A stretch of 25,199 nt of DNA. It comes from BOG-1184 sp964651515. Lineage in GTDB: Bacteria > Fibrobacterota > Chitinivibrionia > Chitinivibrionales > Chitinispirillaceae. Below the pieces are notes generated by a model. That model searched no databases and was not told the origin of the DNA. It saw only the letters and a list, made by a program, of their open reading frames with translations. The stretch is taken from contig CAZYYB010000045.1 of assembly GCA_964651515.1 (NCBI GenBank), positions 1-25,199 on the forward strand, given 5' to 3'. Of this stretch, positions 7,880 through 15,445 are shown one piece after another. Every line of letters begins with the position of its first letter. Within the stretch, counting starts at the first letter, position 1. Both the position numbers and the translations under genes were made by a program.

Positions 7880-8164
7880 CTACCGCCTGAGCATGAGGAC
7901 AAGCCCGAGCGCGCCGAGGGCGAGGATGACCACCGCCGTCACGTAGATCCACCGCTTCTGCGGAGGCCGGGACGGCGCTTCGCCGAACTCCTCCTCCCGC
8001 ATCTCCTCGTAGGAAAAGTCGTCGGTACCGAGATCGATGCCGTCGAGGTAGCGGTTCTCCGACCATCCGGTTTCCTCGTCGGATCCGCAGTGCGGGCACG
8101 CCCGCGCGCCCTTCCTGATCTGCTCCCCGCAGTGGGGACAAACGTCGTATTCCACGTGCTTCAT
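7880..8164 (-). CDS. Zinc-ribbon single-pass membrane protein
   Basis: A 94-residue protein with an N-terminal zinc ribbon of two CPHC pairs (Cys9/Cys12 and Cys23/Cys26), an acidic linker (about 30-62) and one C-terminal transmembrane helix (about 72-90) ending in basic residues. Its ATG overlaps the stop of the hybrid histidine kinase gene as ATGA (8161-8164), so the two are translationally coupled. The layout predicts a tail-anchored protein with the zinc ribbon in the cytoplasm. I know no assigned role for it. The overlap suggests an accessory to the kinase, but that is inference. Confidence 0.8.
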   Translation of the reverse strand: MKHVEYDVCPHCGEQIRKGARACPHCGSDEETGWSENRYLDGIDLGTDDFSYEEMREEEFGEAPSRPPQKRWIYVTAVVILALGALGLVLMLRR

Positions 8165-10581
8165 GGTCGTTCCCGGTGCCGGGGCACCCCGTCGATGCCG
8201 CCGTTCTTTGCGGGCGGTTTGAGCACACCCTGGAGGGTGCGCATGAAATCTTCGATGCTGAACGGTTTGGAAAGCACCCCGTCGAACCCGAATCCCCGGT
8301 AGTTCTGGTAGATCGGGTCGTTCGAGTAGCCGCTGAAGGCGATCACCTTTGCGCCGGGGTCGATCTCCCGGATTCTCTTCACCGTCTCCTTGCCGCCCAT
8401 GCCGCCGGGAATGGTGAGATCCATGATGGCGGCGGAAAACGGCTGTCCCTGCTCGCGTGCCTTTACATAGGCGTCAATCGCCTCGGTTCCGTTCGCAACC
8501 GATACCGGCGTGTAGCCCGTTTTCCTGAGCAGCGTCTCCACGACCGTCCGCACGATGGTATCGTCGTCCATGATGAGGATTCTGCCCGCACTCCGTTCGT
8601 CGCCCGGCAGATCGTCCGTTTTTTTCTTGGCAACACGGGAACTTGCCGGCAGGTAGAAGGTGAAGGTGGATCCCTTTCCCGGCGCGGATTCGACCTCGAT
8701 GTGACCGGCGTGCCGCTTGATGATGGAGTACACGGTTGTCAAACCGAGCCCGGTCCCGGTTTTCTTGGTGGTAAAGTAGGGGTCGAAGATACGTTCGAGC
8801 TGGGAGAGGGGAATCCCCACGCCTTCGTCCCGGACCGCTATTTTGACGTAATGGCCGGGCGGCAGGGGGAGCAGCGATTCCGGCGTCCGCGGGTGCGGGG
8901 CGGGGGACGCCTCCTGGAACTGCTCGACGGGCTCCAGGACGACATTCGCGCCGACGACCGTTATGGTGCCGCCGCCGGGCATTGCCTGCACCGCGTTGTA
9001 GAAAAGGTTGGTGAGCACCTGGTCGATTTGCCCCTTGTCCACCTCGACCGGGAACAGGTCGTCGGGAAGCTCGATCGTGTAATCGACGTTCGTCCCGGAC
9101 AGGCTGAACCCGATGGTGTCCTGCACCAGCTGCTTGACCGACGCCGTCTCCTGGATCGCCGGGGTGCCTTTGGAAAAGGAGAGGAGCTGCCGGGTCAGCG
9201 ACGAGGCCTTCATGGCGGCCTTTTCCGCTTCGCTGATCAGCGCGCAGGCTTCGACATTCGCGACCGAGCTCATACGGGCCATGAAGAGGTAGGTCGTGAT
9301 GCCGGTCAGGAGATTGTTGAAGTCGTGGGCGATCCCGGCGGCAAGCACCCCCACCGATTCGAGCCTCTTGGTCTTCAGGAGCTCCCCTTCGAGGACGTAC
9401 GCCTTCGTGATATCGCGCAGCACGATCACGACCCCGCTTCCCCCCGCGTCGTCACGGATGCGGGCGCATTGACATGCGACGACGCGTTCCGTACCGTCGC
9501 GGGCCCGCAAGAGGTAGCGGCACTCGTCCTTCCTGTCGACGGTCGCGAGGCAGCGGTCGATGAAATCGCCGCTCCGCACGGTGCGGTCGTCCTCTTCGTA
9601 TACTGCAAGAACCGCCTTGGCCTTTTTTCCCGCCGCCTCCACGGCCTTCCATCCGGTCAGGGCCTCGGCCCCGGCGTTGAACAGCACGATGCACTCGCGG
9701 TCGTCGATGGTGACGACCGCCTCGGCAAGGCTGCGCAGCGTCACGGCCATGAGCCCCTTTTCGAGGGCCAGCGCGTTCTGCGCACTCTCCCGTTCCGCAA
9801 TATCCTCGATGAGCCGCCGGTTGGCCGCGGCCAGCTCACCGGTGCGCTCGCGCACCTGCTGCTCCAGACGCTCCCTGGCTTCGAGGGCGACCTGCTCGGC
9901 GTGCAGCTGGGCGGCCCGCAGGGAGATGATATGCCCGATTTCGGCCAGAAGGTCGATTTCGGCCCTGGTCCAGCGGCGGACCGAGTCGCAGTCCGAGAAG
10001 GTAAGGATGCCGCGCGGGGCGGCGGGATCGTCGTAGGGCATGGCGAGGATGGACTTTACCCCGGATCGGGCGAGGAGCGCGGCGATCTCGCCCTGGTTTT
10101 TCGACGACGGCTCGTCCTCGTAGAACGCCACGCTCTTTTCGCCGACGATCCCCTTGACAAGAGAGCCGGGCATGGTTGCATTGATGGTCGAAGGGATATC
10201 GGGCCGGGTCCACTGAATGGTGCACTGCGCGTCCCCGGTGGCGCGCGTCAGCGCAAAGTAGCTGCATCGGCCCAGGTCGAGCGCCGGACCGGCAAGCGTG
10301 AGCAGCCGTTTGATGAGCTTCTCCTCGGAAACACGATCCCGGGCCGCGGCTTTCCAGATTTCTACGCGAAGGTGCGAAAGCCGTTGCCGGCGGGCAACCC
10401 GCTCGCAGGCGGCCCTGAGTTCGCGAAGGGTCTCTTCGGGCGCCTGCTCCCTGCCCGGGTCGTCGCCGACCGGCCATAGGTCGGCCAGGAGCAGGTCGCC
10501 CTCGTCGAGCGTCCGCAAAAGCTCGACGAAATAGCGGCGAATCTCGGCGCTCTGCGCCTGAAGATGGCTGGGGGTCATCAT
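8161..10581 (-). CDS. Hybrid sensor histidine kinase (GAF-PAS-HisKA-HATPase-REC)
   Basis: An 806-residue soluble hybrid kinase with no transmembrane segment. In order it has an N-terminal helical region, a GAF-like domain (about 80-230), a coiled coil (about 235-275), a PAS domain (about 275-395), a dimerisation/phosphoacceptor domain with GIAHDFNNLL (His419), and an HATPase domain (about 515-655) with FYNAVQAMP, DEGVGIP and TGTGLGL boxes. A C-terminal receiver domain (about 670-795) has acidic residues in MDDD and phosphoacceptor Asp721 in IMDLTIPGG. It should autophosphorylate on ATP and relay to its own receiver; there is no output domain, so a partner phosphotransfer protein or regulator lies elsewhere. 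The start has no clear Shine-Dalgarno sequence, and an adjacent second ATG (10578) is equally possible. It lies 126 bp after the TonB-like gene and overlaps the zinc-ribbon gene. The ligand is unknown. Confidence 0.92.
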   Translation of the reverse strand: MMTPSHLQAQSAEIRRYFVELLRTLDEGDLLLADLWPVGDDPGREQAPEETLRELRAACERVARRQRLSHLRVEIWKAAARDRVSEEKLIKRLLTLAGPALDLGRCSYFALTRATGDAQCTIQWTRPDIPSTINATMPGSLVKGIVGEKSVAFYEDEPSSKNQGEIAALLARSGVKSILAMPYDDPAAPRGILTFSDCDSVRRWTRAEIDLLAEIGHIISLRAAQLHAEQVALEARERLEQQVRERTGELAAANRRLIEDIAERESAQNALALEKGLMAVTLRSLAEAVVTIDDRECIVLFNAGAEALTGWKAVEAAGKKAKAVLAVYEEDDRTVRSGDFIDRCLATVDRKDECRYLLRARDGTERVVACQCARIRDDAGGSGVVIVLRDITKAYVLEGELLKTKRLESVGVLAAGIAHDFNNLLTGITTYLFMARMSSVANVEACALISEAEKAAMKASSLTRQLLSFSKGTPAIQETASVKQLVQDTIGFSLSGTNVDYTIELPDDLFPVEVDKGQIDQVLTNLFYNAVQAMPGGGTITVVGANVVLEPVEQFQEASPAPHPRTPESLLPLPPGHYVKIAVRDEGVGIPLSQLERIFDPYFTTKKTGTGLGLTTVYSIIKRHAGHIEVESAPGKGSTFTFYLPASSRVAKKKTDDLPGDERSAGRILIMDDDTIVRTVVETLLRKTGYTPVSVANGTEAIDAYVKAREQGQPFSAAIMDLTIPGGMGGKETVKRIREIDPGAKVIAFSGYSNDPIYQNYRGFGFDGVLSKPFSIEDFMRTLQGVLKPPAKNGGIDGVPRHRERP

Positions 10582-10707
10582 AGGGGTATGCCGACGGATG
10601 CGATTGAGGATGCGGCCCCGGTCATCGTAACGGTCCGGGACCTGTTCCTAATATACTCATTGCAAACGCCAAGGTACCGTTCCGGGGCTCGTCGGTCGCG
10701 GCGGCTC

Positions 10708-11811
10708 CTACGGCATGGTGAAGGTGTGCGTAATCGCGAGGGGCGTTTCGGCCGGGGGAAGACGCCATGCACCGATTTCGTGGACCAGCTCGTTGACAAG
10801 CATCCGGTCGATCGCCTCGGGTCCGCTTACCTTGACCGGACCGGGAGAGCCGTCGCGGTTCAGGGTGAAGGAGACGACCACCTTGCCGGGCAGCGCGCGC
10901 GGATAGCCGCGGAAATGCTCTTCGATGAGGAGCGGCTGGAAGTACCGGTCGAGCAGCGAATCCACCGCGGCCGGGCTTCGCACCACGGTATTTCCGGCCT
11001 TCCAGGCATGCATGAGCTCTCCCTTGAAGAGATCGCCGAGCGTGGTCAGGTCCAGGCAGCCCGGCATGGTCATGGCATTGGCGGAAGAAAGGTTGGTCCC
11101 GGTATCGCGGATCCCCTTGACCCGGGAGGTGAGCTCGACCTCGGCACTCTGGCCGTTCTCCCCGCTCCGCTTGAAATAGGGGTTGTCCGGGCTCGCGCCC
11201 GAGCCGACCAGGTCGAGGAGGCCCTTCGGGAAGAAGGCGGTAACCTGCCCGGTATACGGGGCGTATTTTTTCCGGTTCACCACGAGCGAGTCGCCCGATT
11301 TCGACAGGTGCCAGAGATCCAGGAAGTTCCATCCGCCAAAGCAGGTATCGCCCGACCTGATGAAGACCTGGTGAATCGTGTAGGCATCGTTCAGCGTATC
11401 GCCGTTCAAGGAGCCGTAGGGAACGACGAAGGCGGTGCGTACCTGGATGAACCGGGACGGCCCGGCCGAGCCGGGCATGACGACATCCCACTCGCCGACC
11501 TGCCAGACGATGCCGTTGCTCTTGATTTCGAGAAGGTCCGACCGCTTAACCGGCAGGCCGCCCGCATCGACCTCGGACGAATGAACCCACAGCCCGGCGT
11601 GCGCCGCGAGAAAATTCCGCTTCTCATCCGGCGTAAACCTCTTCGTATTCCGGTAGTAAAGTTCGAGCTTCTGGGGGTTGTGCGCGATGTACTGCTTCAG
11701 GTGGACGGCCAGGTAGTAGATGAGGGCGCAGCAGACGACCGCGAAGACGGTCAGGACCGTCGTCATTACCCGCCCGCCCCGGTCGGGTTTTTCCTTGTAT
11801 ATGGTATCCAT
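10708..11811 (-). CDS. Membrane protein with TonB/AgmX-like C-terminal domain
   Basis: A 367-residue protein with a short basic N terminus, one transmembrane helix (about 16-36) and a large extracytoplasmic region. The C-terminal 90 residues (GKVVVSFTLNRDGSPGPVKV to AWRLPPAETPLAITHTFTMP) match the pattern of TonB C-terminal or AgmX/PglI C-terminal domains, a beta-alpha-beta fold ending in a WRLPP segment. Such domains contact outer-membrane partners to transmit energy or anchor machines. The middle 200 residues are beta-rich and unrecognised. There is no proline-rich spacer, so a classical energy-transducing TonB is less likely. The start at 11811 is supported by GGAGG seven bases upstream. 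It is the first gene of a minus-strand run with the hybrid kinase. The C-terminal domain call is moderately sure; the role is unknown. Confidence 0.72.
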   Translation of the reverse strand: MDTIYKEKPDRGGRVMTTVLTVFAVVCCALIYYLAVHLKQYIAHNPQKLELYYRNTKRFTPDEKRNFLAAHAGLWVHSSEVDAGGLPVKRSDLLEIKSNGIVWQVGEWDVVMPGSAGPSRFIQVRTAFVVPYGSLNGDTLNDAYTIHQVFIRSGDTCFGGWNFLDLWHLSKSGDSLVVNRKKYAPYTGQVTAFFPKGLLDLVGSGASPDNPYFKRSGENGQSAEVELTSRVKGIRDTGTNLSSANAMTMPGCLDLTTLGDLFKGELMHAWKAGNTVVRSPAAVDSLLDRYFQPLLIEEHFRGYPRALPGKVVVSFTLNRDGSPGPVKVSGPEAIDRMLVNELVHEIGAWRLPPAETPLAITHTFTMP

Positions 11812-11919
11812 GCTCGGCCTCCGTGGAACCCTGTAATGCCGAAGAAAATATATATTAAAAAGCCGATACTCGGAATTGGTGGCTTTGGTAGCTGTGGAGG
11901 CTGTGGAAGCTTTGGTGGG

Positions 11920-11939
11920 GAACCACCTTACGGTGGTTC
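11920..11939. repeat. 8-bp hairpin in divergent intergenic region
   Basis: Perfect inverted repeat GAACCACC (11920-11927), loop TTAC, GGTGGTTC (11932-11939). There is no following T-tract on either strand, so it is not a standard intrinsic terminator. Confidence 0.7.
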
Positions 11940-11980
11940 TCCCTGGCCCCTGGCCGCGCGTCCCGGGGTACCCCCCCTCC

Positions 11981-12033
11981 TGCGGAAGTGCCGGGCGAGT
12001 CCCGCCCAGGGGCGGGGCCCCGGCACTTCCGCA
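11981..12033. repeat. Nested GC-rich hairpin with 15-bp arms
   Basis: Perfect outer arms of 15 bp (11981-11995 and 12019-12033; left arm TGCGGAAGTGCCGGG) enclose an inner hairpin CCCGCC-CAGG-GGCGGG (12001-12016). The structure should be extremely stable as DNA cruciform or RNA. It is not followed by a T-run, so a dispersed REP-like or small mobile repeat is as plausible as a terminator. Confidence 0.8.
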
Positions 12034-12090
12034 ACGCCATTATTCGGTAGCAAAAACATGGGAAGATACTATTCCAAAACAAAAAGAAAT

Positions 12091-12110
12091 CCCCCTCTAA
12101 ATAAAGGGGG
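12091..12110. repeat. C-run/G-run inverted repeat
   Basis: CCCCCT (12091-12096) pairs with AGGGGG (12105-12110) across an 8-nt AT-rich loop. Similar C-run/G-run motifs occur as dispersed intergenic repeats in many bacterial genomes. No terminator T-tract follows directly. Confidence 0.55.
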
Positions 12111-12271
12111 CGCCGAAGGTGGGGGATCCGTCGGTCGCACTATTTTGGTGTCCTTCGGCTCTTTAGTAAACTTTTCTTTTATTTTTTCGCAGAGGTCGCA
12201 GGGGTGACCCGGCTCGGCCATCCAGAAAAAGATTTTGACTTTGAATTATTTCAATAACTACCGAGGAGCTT

Positions 12272-12817
12272 ATGGAACAGGCAATACGCAGCATCCTCAC
12301 CGCGATCGGTGAGAATCCCGACCGCGAAGGGCTCATCAAAACCCCCGAACGGGTACACAAGGCCTACACGTTCCTCATGAAGGGGTACGCCGAGAACCCG
12401 GAGGCGATTCTTAAGAGCGCGATGTACGAGGAGGAGTGCAACCACATGATCATCGTGCGCGATATCGAACTTTACAGCATGTGCGAGCACCATCTCCTCC
12501 CCTTCTTCGGCAGATGCCACATCGGCTACATCGCCCGGAACAAGGTATACGGCGTGAGCAAACTTGCCCGCCTCGTCGAGTGCTACGCGCGGCGGTTGCA
12601 GGTCCAGGAGCGGCTGACGCAGGAAATAGCCGGCTCGCTCATGGGACCGATCGACGCCGAGGGAGTAGGCGTCATCATCGAGGCGCAGCACCTCTGCATG
12701 ATGATGCGCGGCGTGGAGAAACAGAACTCGAAGATGGTGACCTCGGCCATGCTCGGGACCTTCAGAAGCGAGCAGTCGACCAGGATGGAGTTCCTGAACC
12801 TTGCGGGGGTGAAATAG
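12272..12817 (+). CDS. folE: GTP cyclohydrolase I
   Basis: A 181-residue, full-length type I GTP cyclohydrolase that converts GTP to 7,8-dihydroneopterin triphosphate, the entry step to folate, biopterin and queuosine/7-deazapurine pathways. The zinc ligands are Cys71 and His74 in MCEHHLLPF and Cys142 in HLCMMMRG. Other family hallmarks are TPERV (24-28), GVSKLARLVE (94-103) and RLQVQERLTQEIA (108-120). It is a cytoplasmic homodecamer in known relatives. The ATG at 12272 is well supported by GAGGAG at 12263-12268. No other pterin or queuosine gene is in the window, so the pathway served here cannot be decided. The esterase frame begins 15 bp after its stop. Confidence 0.97.
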   Translation: MEQAIRSILTAIGENPDREGLIKTPERVHKAYTFLMKGYAENPEAILKSAMYEEECNHMIIVRDIELYSMCEHHLLPFFGRCHIGYIARNKVYGVSKLARLVECYARRLQVQERLTQEIAGSLMGPIDAEGVGVIIEAQHLCMMMRGVEKQNSKMVTSAMLGTFRSEQSTRMEFLNLAGVK

Positions 12818-12818
12818 T

Positions 12819-12955
12819 AAGAAGGATGAGGGATGAGGAAGTCAAAAGAAAAACCGGAACTCTATTTTCATGGTGTAGCGGCTAGGACACGAAGCGGGAG
12901 AAGCATTTTATTCCTTTGCCGTCTTCATCCTTCATCCCTCATCCGTCATCCTTTA
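12819..12955. repeat. Degenerate GATGAGG repeats flanking a tRNA-like fragment
   Basis: GGATGAGGGATGAGG (about 12824-12838) is answered on the opposite strand by several CATCC(T/C)TCATCC-type units at about 12927-12952, giving an imperfect inverted pair with heptamer-like internal repetition. Between them, 12872-12890 (GGTGTAGCGGCTAGGACAC) closely resembles the D-arm of bacterial tRNA-Glu. No matching anticodon stem, T-arm or acceptor stem follows, so it is at most a fragment. The whole stretch overlaps the predicted N terminus of the esterase. Confidence 0.5.
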
Positions 12956-13759
12956 ATTTTCACTCTGTCACTTTTATTCTTTCTCCTCTCTCCCCTCCCC
13001 GCCGCGGAAACCCGCGTCATTTCCGTTCACTCGGCGTGCATGCATCGCCACCTGGGCGCCACCGTCGTTCTTCCGGACGGCTACGGCAACTCCCGCCTTC
13101 ACTACCCGACGATCTACCTGCTCCACGGGTACGGCGGCAACCATGAGGTCTGGCCCCGCCTCGCTCCGCTGGAAGCGCTGGCCGATTCGCTGCACCTCAT
13201 TTTCATCTGCCCCGACGGTGAAAACTCCTGGTACCTCGACAGCCCGCAAAGCTCCGGCTCCCTCTTCGAAACCTTCATCACCCGCGAGCTGCTGCCCTAC
13301 ATCGACTCCGGGTATCGAACCGTAAAATCGCCCCGCGGCCGGGCCGTCCTGGGGGTCAGCATGGGCGGGCACGGTGCCGTCCTGCTCCTCGAACGGCACG
13401 GCGACCTCTTTTCTGCCTCCGCCGCCATAGCCGGCATCATGGATCTCACCGAATTTCCGCAGAAGTGGGGATTGACGCGCATCCTCGGGCCGCTCTCCGA
13501 CTACCCCGACCGGTGGGCGGCAGCCTCCTGCATAAGCGGCATCGGTTCGCTCGACAAACGGTCGGCCCTGCTTATCCTCGATTGCGGGCTCGACGATTTC
13601 GCCCTTCCGGGGAACCGGGAGATGGATCGGCGGCTTGCCGATGCGGGCATCCGGCATACCTTTGCCTCGCAACCGGGGCGGCACGACCTGCGCTATGCGC
13701 AGAAGGTGGCGGCCGGGGATATCGGGACTCTTTCGGAAGCGTTAACAAAGGCTTATTGA
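12833..13759 (+). CDS. Secreted esterase, EstD/feruloyl-esterase-like
   Basis: A 308-residue alpha/beta hydrolase of the putative esterase family (PF00756 type: feruloyl esterases, S-formylglutathione hydrolase, mycolyltransferases). Visible are the strand/oxyanion region IYLLHGYGGNHEVW, the nucleophile elbow GVSMGGHGA (Ser176), a likely acid in CGLDDF (Asp254 or Asp255) and His284 in GRHD. A hydrophobic signal peptide lies at about 38-58 (ends PLPAAE), so the enzyme should act outside the cytoplasm, perhaps deacylating carbohydrates. The first 35 or so codons overlap degenerate repeats and a tRNA-like fragment and have no good ribosome-binding site at the 12833 ATG. The true start may be a non-ATG codon (such as an ATT) nearer the signal peptide. 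Ester substrate unknown. Confidence 0.85.
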   Translation: MRKSKEKPELYFHGVAARTRSGRSILFLCRLHPSSLIRHPLIFTLSLLFFLLSPLPAAETRVISVHSACMHRHLGATVVLPDGYGNSRLHYPTIYLLHGYGGNHEVWPRLAPLEALADSLHLIFICPDGENSWYLDSPQSSGSLFETFITRELLPYIDSGYRTVKSPRGRAVLGVSMGGHGAVLLLERHGDLFSASAAIAGIMDLTEFPQKWGLTRILGPLSDYPDRWAAASCISGIGSLDKRSALLILDCGLDDFALPGNREMDRRLADAGIRHTFASQPGRHDLRYAQKVAAGDIGTLSEALTKAY

Positions 13760-13779
13760 AGGGCAAAACTCCGCACCTC

Positions 13780-13808
13780 TTGACTACCCCGTCGCTGAAA
13801 GCTATTTT
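13780..13808 (+). promoter_or_regulatory. Sigma-70-type promoter for tRNA-Val
   Basis: TTGACT (13780-13785), a 17-bp spacer and TATTTT (13803-13808) place transcription start about ten bases before the tRNA at 13828. This is the clearest housekeeping promoter in the window. Confidence 0.75.
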
Positions 13809-13827
13809 TCACTCTCCTGATTTCGAA

Positions 13828-13901
13828 GGGCGCATGGCTCAGCTGGTTAGAGCGCCGCGTTCACATCGCGGAGATCGCTGGTTCAAATCCAGCTGCGCCC
13901 A
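13828..13901 (+). tRNA. tRNA-Val (anticodon CAC)
   Basis: A complete cloverleaf of 74 nt. The acceptor arms GGGCGCA and TGCGCCC pair perfectly, the D-arm is GCTCAGCTGGTTAGAGC, and the anticodon arm CCGCG-TTCACAT-CGCGG has anticodon CAC. The T-arm is GCTGG-TTCAAAT-CCAGC and the discriminator base is A73. The 3' CCA is not encoded. A short T-run follows immediately (13903-13908) and may aid termination. I saw no duplicated 3' end elsewhere in the window that would mark an integration site. Confidence 0.97.
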
Positions 13902-13944
13902 TTTTTTCCCGGCCATTCATAAAAGCAGCATCTTTGAATCCCGC

Positions 13945-15414
13945 ATGAACACACAACCATGCATCCCCGCATTTTTTTTCCCTGCACTCATTTTCCTGAT
14001 TATTGGGGCGGCCGCAGCGGATGACCTCCAGCAGTGCGTCCGGTTTCTCGCGCCCGAGCAAAAAGCCGTCATCGTCGCGCCCTTCTGCACACTCGGGGTC
14101 GCCTCGTCGTGCAAACCCATCGAACAGGTCGTGATCATGGCGCGGTACCTGCCCCCGCATCTCGACAGCACCATCGTCGATACCATCGCCCGATTGAACG
14201 GCCCGTCGTTTCGTTACATCTGGAGCCTTTCCTCCATCCCGAACCAGCTCTCCATGGGGATCGGCATCATCATTGAGGTGACCTTTGCCGACGGCGAGAT
14301 GTTCGGTACCCGTCGCGAAGGGATTTTCCTGGCTCACCAGAAAATCGACTACCCGACGCTCAAGCCCGTTGCCTACGATTTCGCGACCACCGGCTCGTTC
14401 GGTCACGATACCCTGGCGATTGCCACCTCCGACCCGTCACGCCGTGAATTCGTGCAGCTGTACTGGAACGAACAGGCTCTCGCCCTCCGCGTCACCGTGC
14501 AGGACCCGGCCTTCAACGGCGCCCCGGCGGGAAACCTGCTCGATCGAATGGGAATCGAAGTGTGCGTCGACCCGGATAAAAAGCGTAGCCTCTACCCCTC
14601 GGGTGAAGACCTTTTCGTCGTGGTACCGCTCTCCGGGCAGCCCTACCGGAAAACTTTCCAGCCAATCTTTAACAGCGACGGCAGCTACGAGCTGGACACC
14701 ATAAAAACCCGCCTCACGCTCACGTACGCCGTCGACAAGCAGACCGGGAAGGGCTTTACCGCCACGGTCGCGATTCCCGCCTATCTGTTCGGGAAATCCA
14801 TCCCCCCCGATATGGGGTTCAACGTCATAGTCAACACCAACGACGGCGCGGGGAACCTCGTCGCCTCATCACTCATCGACGCCGAGGGCTACAACAAATT
14901 CAGTCCGGAACTCTGGCCCACGCTCGTCGTACTTCCCAAGCCGATATCCAAAGTCTCCTGGATCATCTGGCTCGCCTGCTTCCTGGCAGGCATCGCGGTC
15001 CCGCTGGTTCTCTATCTGTTCTTCTCCTCCTTTACCCGGGCCTCGCCTGCCGACGTGCTCGCTCGCCGGTCCGAGGCCGAACAGCGGGAGTTCGGCCGCA
15101 TCAGGGAGGTCATCGACAATTTCATCCTTGAACCCTCTATGCAGCTCTCGTCCCTTGCTGCGGAGCTTCAAACTCCCCTCACGCAGCTCAAAATCCAGGT
15201 TAAAAGGTCGACCGGCCTTTCGCTGCGCGACTATATCCGGTTCCTGCGCACCGAGATCGTCTGCGAACGCCTCCGCTCGTCCGACGCGACCGACGAAGTC
15301 GTCGCCTCGACGGGAGGATTTCGCGGCGTCAAAGAGATGCAGCGCTCCTTCCGGCGGTTCTATCGCATGTCCCCGACGGATTTCAGGAAGACGCAGAAGA
15401 TAGAGCACGGATAA
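13945..15414 (+). CDS. Membrane-spanning AraC-type regulator with CBM9-like sensor domain
   Basis: A 489-residue one-component regulator. A signal peptide/signal anchor (1-25) leads into a beta-rich extracytoplasmic region (about 25-140), then a domain resembling the CBM9-like carbohydrate-binding fold (about 145-325: YWNEQALALRVTVQDPAF, RMGIEVCVDPDKKR, GFNVIVNTND). One transmembrane helix (about 338-360) is followed by a cytoplasmic tail ending in an AraC-family double helix-turn-helix (about 390-485, with LSLRDYIRFLRTE and FRRFYRMSPTDFRK). Sugar or polysaccharide binding outside would be passed directly to DNA binding inside. The open frame continues upstream through the tRNA; the ATG at 13945, just after the tRNA, is chosen because the signal peptide begins there. 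Its targets are unknown; the glycosidase genes of this window are obvious candidates. An intrinsic terminator follows. Confidence 0.82.
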   Translation: MNTQPCIPAFFFPALIFLIIGAAAADDLQQCVRFLAPEQKAVIVAPFCTLGVASSCKPIEQVVIMARYLPPHLDSTIVDTIARLNGPSFRYIWSLSSIPNQLSMGIGIIIEVTFADGEMFGTRREGIFLAHQKIDYPTLKPVAYDFATTGSFGHDTLAIATSDPSRREFVQLYWNEQALALRVTVQDPAFNGAPAGNLLDRMGIEVCVDPDKKRSLYPSGEDLFVVVPLSGQPYRKTFQPIFNSDGSYELDTIKTRLTLTYAVDKQTGKGFTATVAIPAYLFGKSIPPDMGFNVIVNTNDGAGNLVASSLIDAEGYNKFSPELWPTLVVLPKPISKVSWIIWLACFLAGIAVPLVLYLFFSSFTRASPADVLARRSEAEQREFGRIREVIDNFILEPSMQLSSLAAELQTPLTQLKIQVKRSTGLSLRDYIRFLRTEIVCERLRSSDATDEVVASTGGFRGVKEMQRSFRRFYRMSPTDFRKTQKIEHG

Positions 15415-15418
15415 CGCA

Positions 15419-15445
15419 GGGGCGACCCGCGGTCGCCCCCCTCTT
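15419..15445 (+). terminator. Intrinsic terminator after the AraC-type gene
   Basis: GGGGCGACC (15419-15427), loop CGC, GGTCGCCCC (15431-15439), then CCTCTTT. It lies four bases past the stop codon and between convergent genes. The T-tract is short, so efficiency is uncertain. Confidence 0.7.

Larger units (their letters stand above)
11812..12271. other. Divergent intergenic region rich in hairpins
   Basis: A 460-bp gap between the divergent TonB-like gene and folE. It holds a G-rich imperfect repeat (about 11878-11920, GGCTTTGG/GGCTGTGG variants), three separate inverted repeats listed individually, and an AT-rich last 70 bp before folE. Open frames here have no coding character and break across strands. 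Promoters for both genes must lie here, but I cannot place -35/-10 elements with confidence. Confidence 0.7.

Noticed and set aside
8176..10479. Long plus-strand open frame of 767 codons opposite the hybrid kinase
   Set aside because: It is the mirror of a high-GC coding region; the minus-strand frame has all kinase and receiver motifs, and the plus-strand product has no recognisable domain.
10564..12207. Plus-strand open frame of 547 codons
   Set aside because: It is antisense to the TonB-like gene and runs on into repeats and hairpins of the intergenic region; no domain or ribosome-binding site.
13828..13901. tRNA-Val as the attachment site of an integrated element
   Set aside because: No integrase gene and no second copy of the tRNA 3' end were seen in the window.
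13465..13944. Extension of the AraC-type protein upstream to give 649 residues
   Set aside because: The extension runs through the esterase gene in another frame and through tRNA-Val; the signal peptide begins at 13945.
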